A stretch of DNA of 12,079 nucleotides from DUVY01 sp036562755 (GTDB taxonomy: Bacteria; Bacillota; Clostridia; Christensenellales; DUVY01): positions 1-12,079 of the forward strand of contig DATCJN010000014.1 of the NCBI GenBank assembly GCA_036562755.1, written 5' to 3'. Numbering within the stretch: the first letter of the stretch is position 1; every line of letters begins with the position of its first letter. The notes beneath the pieces were generated by a model. The model saw only the letters and a program-made list of their open reading frames with translations. It was not told the origin of the DNA and did no database searches. A program made the translations under genes and the position numbers. Below are positions 6,910-12,079 of the stretch, in pieces.

Positions 6910-6973
6910 TAGGCGCTTTTCGGGCAATTTATACATTTATCGCATAAATTTGTGAGATTTTGCCCAAAGCCTA
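6910..6973. repeat. long nested inverted repeat between divergent rpmE and dehydrogenase promoters
   Basis: The left arm TAGGC-gc-TTTT-c-GGGCAA (6910-6927) pairs with the right arm TTGCCC-AAA-GCCTA (6960-6973), leaving small internal bulges. Inside lies a second perfect dyad, ATTTAT-cgc-ATAAAT (6935-6949). The element is outside both predicted transcripts, about 35 bp upstream of the rpmE -35 and 8 bp upstream of the dehydrogenase -35. It is therefore more likely a DNA-level regulatory site or a remnant of a structured element than a riboswitch. It has no T tract. Confidence 0.6.
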
Positions 6974-6980
6974 TAAACTA

Positions 6981-7023
6981 TTGTCATAAAATAATTTCAA
7001 ATTATAATATTTAATGATATACT
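6981..7023 (+). promoter_or_regulatory. promoter region of the MDR dehydrogenase gene
   Basis: Two overlapping candidates exist. TTGTCA (6981-6986), a 16 bp spacer and TATAAT (7003-7008) predict a start near 7015. An extended -10, TG-a-TATACT (7015-7023), predicts a start near 7030. Either leaves a short leader containing the AAGAGGT ribosome binding site. Confidence 0.6.
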
Positions 7024-7058
7024 AATATGGCTATTAATCTTAATTAAGAGGTAGTTTT

Positions 7059-8075
7059 GTGAAAGCTTGGATATTAGACAAGCCTCAATCTATGTCCTTA
7101 CAAGAGATAAACGAAAGCGAAACGCTTGAAAACAGCGCCAAGGTAAAAATTACATTACTCAGTTTATCCTTTTTTGACGCGAAAATTTACAACGGCGAAT
7201 TAGCCGTTACTTATCCTATTATTCCCGGACGGCATGCGGTAGGTCTGATAAGCGAAATTCAAGCAAACTCGGGCTTGCAAAGAGGCCAAAGGGTGTTTAT
7301 CGATTCCAACCTTCCTTGCAATAACTGCTACGCTTGCAAGACGGATAGGACTTGGAAATGCGAAAAGATGAAAGTAATGGGCTTGACCACGGAAGGCTTG
7401 TTAAGGGATTTTGTTTCTGTACCCGCATCCAATCTTTACCAAATACCGCCTCAAATGACGGATACCGAAGCGCAGTTTATCGAGCATACCTCGATAGCCG
7501 TAAAAACATTTAACGAACTGAAACCCGCCGAAGGCGAACACATAGTAATAATTGGCGCAAGCGTTATGGGAATAATCATGGCGCAACTTGCGCTTTATTA
7601 TCAGGCCGTGCCCATTCTTTTGGATCACCGCCAAGAAAGACTCGATATAGCAACCAATTTAGGCATTTATTACACCGTCAACACAAGCTCGCTTGACGCA
7701 AGCGAGAGAATTAAGCAGATTACGGGCGGAAGAAATTGCGAATGTTCCATATATTTAGCAAGCTCTTACGAGAATATTCAAACCGCCTTTGATTATGCCG
7801 CAGCCGGCGGCCGAGTGGCAATTGTGGGCAGCAATAAATACGGAAAAGAATTTATGAACGGCAACATAAGCGGCGTTTTATCCAAGCAATTGTCCGTAAC
7901 AGGCATTACCAACGGCCTAAAGCAAATTCCCGCCGCCATAAACGTTTTGGCAAAGAAAGCCGTGGATGTCACCGCTTTTGCTACCAAAGAAATAAAATTT
8001 GAAGAAGCCGAGCTTGGATTTAAGGAACTATTAAATAACCCTTCTAAATATCATAAGATATTAATAAAAGTATAA
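7059..8075 (+). CDS. zinc-type alcohol dehydrogenase-like (MDR superfamily) oxidoreductase
   Basis: The 338-residue protein has the medium-chain dehydrogenase layout: a GroES-like N-terminal domain, a Rossmann domain (about 155-290) and a C-terminal return to the first domain. Structural zinc ligands are intact (C87, C90, C93, C101 in CNNCYACKTDRTWKC). The catalytic zinc site looks damaged: the usual Cys-Gly-x-Asp is SFFD (37-40), and the usual Gly-His-Glu is GRHAVG (57-62), which keeps His59 but loses Glu. The nucleotide loop is GASVMG (166-171) instead of GxGxxG. It may be a divergent zinc-independent reductase or use other ligands; no substrate can be named. The start is GTG at 7059 with AAGAGGT six bases upstream (7046-7052). 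It is monocistronic, divergent from rpmE, and its stop lies 5 bases from that of convergent murC with no visible terminator between. Confidence 0.85.
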   Translation: MKAWILDKPQSMSLQEINESETLENSAKVKITLLSLSFFDAKIYNGELAVTYPIIPGRHAVGLISEIQANSGLQRGQRVFIDSNLPCNNCYACKTDRTWKCEKMKVMGLTTEGLLRDFVSVPASNLYQIPPQMTDTEAQFIEHTSIAVKTFNELKPAEGEHIVIIGASVMGIIMAQLALYYQAVPILLDHRQERLDIATNLGIYYTVNTSSLDASERIKQITGGRNCECSIYLASSYENIQTAFDYAAAGGRVAIVGSNKYGKEFMNGNISGVLSKQLSVTGITNGLKQIPAAINVLAKKAVDVTAFATKEIKFEEAELGFKELLNNPSKYHKILIKV

Positions 8076-8080
8076 ATTCT

Positions 8081-9415
8081 TTAGATTAAGTAATTCTTTA
8101 ATTCTATAATATCGCCCGCGCCTGCTATCAATAACAAATCGCCGGGTTTTAAAATCTGTTTTAGGTAATCCGCGCAAGCCTCAAAGTTTTCAAAATACAA
8201 AGTTTCTTTGCCCTCTTTGGTTAGCTCTTGGCTTAAACTAAGGCTTGAAATTTCGGGATCAAGCGGTTCTCTTGCGGCGTATATAGGCAATAAAATAAGA
8301 CTGTCGGATTTTTTTAGCGATTTTTTAAACTCATTGCGCAAACTTTTGGTTCTGGAATAAGTGTGCGGCTGAAATACCGTTATCACGTTGCCGCTTTGAG
8401 CTTTTGCGGCGCCGATGGCCGCGTCTAATTCTTTAGGGTGGTGGGCGTAATCGGCTATAATGCGCGCGCCGTTGTATTCGCCTAAATATTGATATCTTCG
8501 ATCCACGCCCTTGAATTCGGATAACGCCGTAGAGATTCTTTTTACGCTTATGTTAAAGATATTAGCCGACGCGGCGGCGGCCAGCGCGTTATATACATTA
8601 TATTTGCCGGGGACTTTTAGGCTAATTCGGCAGAGTTTTCTATTATATTTATAAAAATCAAAAGAATAATTTCCCGCTTCGTCGGCTTTTAAATTATGAG
8701 CGCTGTAATCAAAGCCTTCGCCTATTCCGTATGTGACATACCTTCTCATAGTCAAAGCGGCGCTGGCGACCGCTCTTGAATCCTCGCCGTTGACTATTAC
8801 CACGCCGTTTCTTTTCGTATTGGCGGCAAATTCGCTGAATGCGTCTTGAATATCCTCTATGTCCTTAAAATAGTCCATATGGTCTTCGTCTATATTTAAA
8901 ATCACGCTGATATAGGGCTTTAAATACAAAAAGTTTCGCTTATACTCGCAAGCCTCGGTTACAAAATAAACGCTCTTGCCTATACGGAAATTTCCGCCTA
9001 TTAACTTAAACTCGCCGCCCAGATGCACGGTCGGATCGTATTTATATAAAATTTGGGCTATCATTGCGGTAGTGGTGGTCTTGCCGTGCATGCCGCTTAC
9101 CGCTATACCAAAGGGATATTCGGCCATAATACTGCCTAGCAGCTGCGCCCTTTTTACGCAAGGCACGTTTTGTGAACGCGCGGCGGCAAGTTCGGGATTG
9201 TCGGGAGAAATAGCCGAGTTAAACACCACCAATTCTATATCGGAAAAATCTTTTTTGGTGTGGCCTATATTGACCGGTATGCCCAAATCTATCAGTTTTT
9301 GAACCGTTTCGCTCAAATGGATATCGGAGCCGCTTACCTTATGTCCGCGATCGCGGCAAATCGTGGCAAGCGCCGACATGCTGATTCCGCCTATGCCTAA
9401 AAAATAAATATTCAT
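8081..9415 (-). CDS. murC: UDP-N-acetylmuramate--L-alanine ligase
   Basis: The 444-residue product is a complete Mur ligase that adds L-alanine to UDP-N-acetylmuramate with ATP in the cytoplasm, the first peptide step of peptidoglycan synthesis. Visible are the N-terminal UDP-binding loop GIGGISMSALA (7-17), the ATP P-loop GMHGKTTTT (108-116; GTHGKTTTT is more usual), EACEYKRNF (154-162), NIDEDHMDYF (174-183), GVDRRYQ (303-309), DYAHHP (322-327) and QPHTYSRT (349-356). The start at 9415 gives the canonical short N-terminus (MNIYFLGIGG), yet no Shine-Dalgarno or clear promoter precedes it. It is divergent from spoVG and converges on the dehydrogenase gene. Confidence 0.97.
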   Translation of the reverse strand: MNIYFLGIGGISMSALATICRDRGHKVSGSDIHLSETVQKLIDLGIPVNIGHTKKDFSDIELVVFNSAISPDNPELAAARSQNVPCVKRAQLLGSIMAEYPFGIAVSGMHGKTTTTAMIAQILYKYDPTVHLGGEFKLIGGNFRIGKSVYFVTEACEYKRNFLYLKPYISVILNIDEDHMDYFKDIEDIQDAFSEFAANTKRNGVVIVNGEDSRAVASAALTMRRYVTYGIGEGFDYSAHNLKADEAGNYSFDFYKYNRKLCRISLKVPGKYNVYNALAAAASANIFNISVKRISTALSEFKGVDRRYQYLGEYNGARIIADYAHHPKELDAAIGAAKAQSGNVITVFQPHTYSRTKSLRNEFKKSLKKSDSLILLPIYAAREPLDPEISSLSLSQELTKEGKETLYFENFEACADYLKQILKPGDLLLIAGAGDIIELKNYLI

Positions 9416-9427
9416 ATTTAAGATGTG

Positions 9428-9456
9428 TATGATTTTATATAGTTATATATGATTTT
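9428..9456. repeat. pair of direct repeats upstream of murC
   Basis: TATGATTTT occurs at 9428-9436 and again at 9448-9456, exactly 20 bp apart (two helical turns), just upstream of the murC start in the murC/spoVG divergent region. This spacing would suit two binding sites on one face of the DNA, but the sequence is AT-rich and chance is possible. Confidence 0.35.
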
Positions 9457-9510
9457 CGCGTTTTTTTAGTTCTTTTGCTTTTGTTTGAAATAAATTTTTT
9501 AAAAAAAGTA

Positions 9511-9539
9511 TTGAATTATTGTAAAAAAAGTAGTATTAT
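9511..9539 (+). promoter_or_regulatory. sigma-A-type promoter of spoVG
   Basis: TTGAAT (9511-9516), a 17 bp spacer and TATTAT (9534-9539) predict a start near 9546 and a leader of about 50 bases. In Bacillus subtilis spoVG is driven by sigma-H; no clear sigma-H sequence is seen here. Confidence 0.7.
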
Positions 9540-9547
9540 ATGGATAT

Positions 9548-9562
9548 GGAATAATATATTCC
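9548..9562. promoter_or_regulatory. inverted repeat at the spoVG transcription start
   Basis: GGAATA (9548-9553) and TATTCC (9557-9562) form a perfect 6 bp inverted repeat with a 3-base centre, immediately downstream of the predicted spoVG start. It fits a small repressor operator or a short leader hairpin; no regulator is identified. Confidence 0.4.
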
Positions 9563-9597
9563 GCTTTACTATATTTTGCAAGGATGGTGACTAAGGG

Positions 9598-9879
9598 GTG
9601 AACATTACCGAAGTTAGAATCAGACTAAAGACCAAAGAGGAAAGTAAAATAAGGGCTATTGCTTCAATAACGCTTGATGAATGTTTTGTAGTGCATGATA
9701 TAAAGGTCATAGAAGGTAATGAAGGCTATTTCATCGCTATGCCTAGTAGAAAAACTCCTGAAGGTGAATTTAAGGATATTGTTCATCCTTTGAATACCGA
9801 AACCAGAGAGTTCATTAAAAAGAGAATACTCGAAGAATACGAAAAAGCACGCGCAGAACATCAACAAGAGCAGCAATAA
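9598..9879 (+). CDS. spoVG: SpoVG family regulator
   Basis: The 93-residue product matches SpoVG over its whole length. This small nucleic-acid-binding protein is linked to sporulation septation and, in other Gram-positives, to envelope, virulence and division control. Signatures are IRAIASITLDECFVVHDIKV (residues 18-37), FIAMPSRKTPEGEFKDIVHP (45-64) and a basic/acidic C-terminal helix ending in a Gln/Glu-rich tail. The start is GTG at 9598, supported by AAGGATGGTGA (9580-9590) seven bases upstream and by the family N-terminus MNITEVRIR. It is transcribed alone, divergent from murC, and closed by a strong terminator. Confidence 0.96.
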   Translation: MNITEVRIRLKTKEESKIRAIASITLDECFVVHDIKVIEGNEGYFIAMPSRKTPEGEFKDIVHPLNTETREFIKKRILEEYEKARAEHQQEQQ

Positions 9880-9914
9880 GCTAAAAAATTCGAAAGAAAA
9901 CTAAAAACATATTC

Positions 9915-9942
9915 AAAAGGCAGGTTTTTTAACCTGCCTTTT
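9915..9942. terminator. strong bidirectional terminator after spoVG
   Basis: A perfect 12 bp stem, AAAAGGCAGGTT (9915-9926) with AACCTGCCTTTT (9931-9942), has a TTTT loop. It ends spoVG on plus and, read the other way, the nitroreductase gene on minus. The stop codon of that gene (9941-9943) overlaps the edge of the stem. Confidence 0.93.
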
Positions 9943-11140
9943 ATCTTACATGATCTAACGCGTATTCGCGCATACTGTGAGGAAAAGGTTTTGTAATCAT
10001 GCCTACCCTAGTCAGCATCAGCGGGTATTCGTTTGAGCTTAAAAATTTGGTCATAAACTCGCCTTTAACCAAATGCGCTTCGGGATAGTCGGCTATTACC
10101 GAGCTCATAGGATGAAAACCTATCTTTAAGGTATGCCCTGTTAGAATTAATCTTGAGTAAAGCCTTCCGCAATTGACTTGAACCTCTCTATCGTTTATCT
10201 TATCGGTCGGGCACACTATGCACATAAACGTGGGCGTGCTTGAATAGAGCTTTTGATACATATCTTGGGTCATTTTTGCGCGCATTTTATCTGTAGGCAA
10301 AAACGGCGCTACCGTCATTACGCCTTGCAAAAAGTATTTCACAAACCAATTTTTCACTCCTTGGGTTTCCACAGAAAAACCGTAAGATTTGGCATTTTTT
10401 TGGCGTTCGTTTTTCCTTGTGATTTCCTTGTATTCTTTGCTAAGGCGCGGCGTGTTGTCTATAATGGATAATCCTTTTAGGGCTAATTCTTTTATAGTAG
10501 CGCGTTCTTCGGGCTGTGAATAAAATTTTATTTCTAGGTCTTCAAAGTCGTTTAATTCCCTAAAAAGATTAATTTCCGATTGGCTAAGCGGCGTAGTCAC
10601 GTATTCGTATCTGTTGGTATCTTGAATAAACAAATTGTCGTAAAGCTCGACGCCTTTTAAGTCTGGTTCATGGTTGATGGTAATTTCGGCTATCGGCTTT
10701 TCGCTTAAAGAAGATGCGAAGTTTTCTTCGTCGAGCGGCCCTTTAGGAAATAATTTTAGATCTAAGCCGTGGCCTTGTTTTTTGGCGGCGATATTTAAAT
10801 ATTCCAAAAGAGTGCCTATAGAAATCATCATTTCCCTATGGGTCGGGTCGTTTTCCAAAAAACGCTCGGGGTCGGCATAAATCCCAATTTTGTTTGGGTC
10901 GTCGTCGGGGAGTTCAAAATGCCAGTGCTGCATATTATGCGCCGAAGGCGCCAAAATTCCGATAGCCAGGATCCTTAGACGCGGGTCTTGGTAAATATTG
11001 TAATATTTCTTATCCCACGGCGAAAGATAGTTGGGCGTAACAAAAAGCCCGCCTATCATAAGCAAAAGAATCAAAAGAATGAGCAAGATAGACAAAACGA
11101 TTACAGACCATTTTATTATGTTTTTTAATGTTTTATTCAT
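9941..11140 (-). CDS. membrane-anchored Acg-like nitroreductase-fold protein
   Basis: The 399-residue protein begins with a strongly hydrophobic segment (about 9-34) after a short basic N-terminus, with no lipobox. It is therefore probably a signal anchor leaving the rest outside the membrane. The remainder resembles the Acg (Rv2032-like) branch of flavin nitroreductases, usually long, divergent and possibly FMN-binding without proven catalysis. Signals are LAIGILAPSAHNMQHWHFEL (58-77), IGIYADPERFLENDPTHREM (85-104), a following helix ISIGTLLEYLNIA (107-119), and the late RLILTGHTLKIGFHP (330-344). Start choice is supported by TTAGGAT about 8 bases upstream. It lies 21 bases after the lipoprotein gene and is probably co-transcribed with it. 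An extracytoplasmic flavin-type domain is unusual, because these folds are normally cytosolic. Substrate is unknown. Confidence 0.72.
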   Translation of the reverse strand: MNKTLKNIIKWSVIVLSILLILLILLLMIGGLFVTPNYLSPWDKKYYNIYQDPRLRILAIGILAPSAHNMQHWHFELPDDDPNKIGIYADPERFLENDPTHREMMISIGTLLEYLNIAAKKQGHGLDLKLFPKGPLDEENFASSLSEKPIAEITINHEPDLKGVELYDNLFIQDTNRYEYVTTPLSQSEINLFRELNDFEDLEIKFYSQPEERATIKELALKGLSIIDNTPRLSKEYKEITRKNERQKNAKSYGFSVETQGVKNWFVKYFLQGVMTVAPFLPTDKMRAKMTQDMYQKLYSSTPTFMCIVCPTDKINDREVQVNCGRLYSRLILTGHTLKIGFHPMSSVIADYPEAHLVKGEFMTKFLSSNEYPLMLTRVGMITKPFPHSMREYALDHVR

Positions 11141-11161
11141 AGCGTTTATCCTAAACCAAAT

Positions 11162-11695
11162 TTATTCGTTTGGAGCAAAATAGCCTTGTCCGCGGAAAAT
11201 TATGTAATCGTCTTTAATTTCAATTTCGGTTATATACGAGGACGGCAAATTAAGTCTGTCGCAAAACTCGTAGGCGTTAATTAATTTGCCTCCTATTGAA
11301 ATAATCGCGCAACAGCCCTGCTCGTCCTTAGTATCAATAATTATTGGGGTAATGGCGGAAATTTGGATTCTCATTTTTTCCAAAACCAATAATACTTGCT
11401 CTTTGGAAACTTCGACTTGCCATGTCTTATCTATGTTGTATAACTTAGGATGCTGGGCTTCCAAAGGTTCCAACACGATAGGCTGCGTTGGTTCTTGGTA
11501 ATCTTCTATGGTATTAGGCGTCTCGTCTTCAGATAGCTGGTCGCTCTCTGGAGGCGTCTCTTCGTGTAAAATATCAGACTCTTCCGAAATTATGGATTTT
11601 TCGGGCTGATTTTTTATTGTCTGGCCGCATCCCAAAAAACTAACGGCGCTAAATAAAATCAATATAATAACCAAAGAAATCTTGGCGTTTTTCAT
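11162..11695 (-). CDS. putative lipoprotein with SpoIID-like C-terminal region
   Basis: The 177-residue protein has a lipoprotein signal peptide: basic MKNAK, a hydrophobic stretch (6-20) and FLGC ending at Cys23, a slightly atypical lipobox. An acidic, Pro/Thr-rich linker follows (about 24-82). Residues about 90-173 resemble the second half of SpoIID/LytB amidase-enhancer domains: TWQVEVSKEQ (90-99), a strand with DEQG, then ISIGGKLINAYEFCDRLNLP and an end at FRGQGY. In SpoIID that last motif continues into a GHGVGMSQ-type sequence; here the protein stops a few residues later. The catalytic N-terminal half of SpoIID is missing, so lytic activity is not expected. I judge this by pattern only and the similarity needs a profile search. 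No Shine-Dalgarno is seen at the start. It is the first gene of a pair with the Acg-like protein. Confidence 0.65.
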   Translation of the reverse strand: MKNAKISLVIILILFSAVSFLGCGQTIKNQPEKSIISEESDILHEETPPESDQLSEDETPNTIEDYQEPTQPIVLEPLEAQHPKLYNIDKTWQVEVSKEQVLLVLEKMRIQISAITPIIIDTKDEQGCCAIISIGGKLINAYEFCDRLNLPSSYITEIEIKDDYIIFRGQGYFAPNE

Positions 11696-11722
11696 AATAA
11701 TAGTATTTTAAAAAATCAAAAA

Positions 11723-11750
11723 AATATATCTTTTTTCCTATAAAAACCAA
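11723..11750 (-). promoter_or_regulatory. candidate promoter of the lipoprotein/Acg-like pair
   Basis: On the minus strand there is TTGGTT (11745-11750), a 16 bp spacer and TATATT (11723-11728). The predicted start is near 11716, about 20 bases before the ATG. The match is moderate and the spacing slightly short. Confidence 0.4.
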
Positions 11751-11765
11751 AGCAGCGCCGACGCA

Positions 11766-11794
11766 TAGACAATAAAAAATCATTGTGCTAGAAT
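11766..11794 (+). promoter_or_regulatory. sigma-A-type promoter of rqcP
   Basis: TAGACA (11766-11771), a 17 bp spacer and TAGAAT (11789-11794) with a TG one base upstream (11786-11787) predict a start near 11801 and a leader of about 24 bases. Confidence 0.7.
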
Positions 11795-11824
11795 TAAGAT
11801 ATCAAAGTTTTTAAGACTAATATT

Positions 11825-12070
11825 ATGAGATTGGACAAATTCTTAAAATTAAGCAGGGTAATAAAAAGGCGCACGGTAGCCCAGGAGGTTTGCAAAAGCG
11901 GGAGGGTTATAGTCAACGGCAGACAGGCAAAGTCCGCTCATGTTTTAAAACCTAACGATCTGGTTTCCATAGGCTACGGCGATCAAAAGTTTGTCTTTAG
12001 GGTGCTTTCCATTGATGAAAAATTATTGAAAACCAAGCCCGCCGAGGCTTACGAGGTCGTAAATGAATAA
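11825..12070 (+). CDS. rqcP: S4-domain RNA-binding protein RqcP (YabO)
   Basis: The 81-residue product matches RqcP/YabO, the small S4-domain factor that works with RqcH at the 50S subunit to add alanine tails to stalled nascent chains in bacterial ribosome quality control. The S4 domain begins at residue 1 with MRLDKFLKLSRVIKRRTVA, followed by GRVIVNGRQAKSAHVLKPND (26-45), which carries the RNA-binding turn. The tail EAYEVVNE is typical. The length matches the family. The ATG has no convincing Shine-Dalgarno and follows a short leader from its own promoter. In Bacillus the gene sits in the mazG-yabO-yabP-yabQ-divIC cluster; here the next reading frame overlaps its stop, consistent with a cluster continuing beyond the window. 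Confidence 0.94.
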   Translation: MRLDKFLKLSRVIKRRTVAQEVCKSGRVIVNGRQAKSAHVLKPNDLVSIGYGDQKFVFRVLSIDEKLLKTKPAEAYEVVNE

Positions 12071-12079
12071 TTGCGCCGC
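12063..12079 (+). CDS. start of a following gene (partial, cut by window end)
   Basis: An ATG at 12063 overlaps the rqcP stop codon (12068-12070) and is preceded by GAGGT (12053-12057) five bases upstream, a better ribosome binding site than that of rqcP itself. Only five codons (MNNCA) are available, so no identification is possible. In related genomes a yabP-type sporulation gene or a division gene often follows; that is context, not evidence from the bases. Confidence 0.5.

Noticed and set aside
6910..6973. Riboswitch or T-box in the leader of the dehydrogenase or rpmE
   Set aside because: The structured element is upstream of both predicted promoters and is not followed by a terminator or sequestered ribosome binding site. 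No known riboswitch core is recognisable.
9480..9600. Sigma-H promoter for spoVG as in Bacillus subtilis
   Set aside because: I found no convincing sigma-H -35/-10 pair, whereas a well-spaced sigma-A-like pair is present.
11100..11170. Frameshift that cut off the end of a full SpoIID domain in the lipoprotein gene
   Set aside because: The bases after the stop do not encode the missing GHGVGMSQ-type motif in any frame, and the next gene begins 21 bases later with its own ribosome binding site, so a recent truncation is not supported.
1..12079. Mobile element, CRISPR array, toxin-antitoxin or defence system
   Set aside because: There are no transposase, integrase, cas, toxin or antitoxin motifs, no regularly spaced repeats, and no abrupt change in base or codon character. 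The tRNA end at position 1 shows no repeated attachment-like copy elsewhere in the window.

Overview
The window is 12 kb of chromosomal core sequence from a low-GC, Gram-positive, probably spore-forming anaerobe of the Clostridia (Bacillota). The placement rests on SpoVG, a zinc-ribbon L31, RqcP/YabO, the rpmE / DUF1385 / prmC / prfA gene order, a clostridial-type MurC, AT-rich intergenic DNA with sigma-A-like promoters (TTGACT or TTTACA, 17-18 bp, TATAAT), and a probable (Re)-type citrate synthase of the kind found in anaerobes. A genus cannot be named from this window. Nothing looks mobile: there is no transposase, integrase, CRISPR array or phage gene.

Layout. Bases 1-90 are tRNA-Ser(GCU) on the minus strand with its own promoter. 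A YjbQ-family gene (322-738, +) converges on a minus-strand pair, a LeuA/(Re)-citrate-synthase-like enzyme and aspartate aminotransferase (809-3456); the two units share a bidirectional terminator. Next on the minus strand is the translation-termination block: rpmE (L31), then a single reading frame fusing the membrane protein DUF1385/YqhQ to the release-factor methyltransferase PrmC, then prfA (RF1). A hairpin terminator with an apparent promoter inside it separates rpmE from the fusion gene. A divergent MDR-type dehydrogenase (7059-8075, +) has a damaged catalytic zinc site and runs tail-to-tail into murC (8081-9415, -). SpoVG (9598-9879, +) is divergent from murC and converges, through a strong hairpin terminator, on a minus-strand pair. 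That pair encodes a membrane-anchored Acg-like nitroreductase and a lipoprotein whose C-terminal part resembles the second half of SpoIID. The window ends with rqcP (11825-12070, +) and the first codons of a further gene that overlaps its stop codon.

How the genes fit together. PrmC methylates the GGQ glutamine of RF1, and the two are adjacent, five bases apart. The citrate synthase homologue and aspartate aminotransferase together suggest flow of oxaloacetate and acetyl-CoA toward glutamate and aspartate in an incomplete TCA pathway. MurC (peptidoglycan precursor), SpoVG (sporulation and cell-division regulator), the SpoIID-like lipoprotein and RqcP (ribosome quality control) form a loose envelope, sporulation and translation neighbourhood familiar from Firmicutes.

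No clearly new multi-gene system is visible. The points most worth a second look are the DUF1385-PrmC fusion, the promoter-in-terminator ahead of it, the half-SpoIID lipoprotein, and the dehydrogenase with missing zinc ligands.
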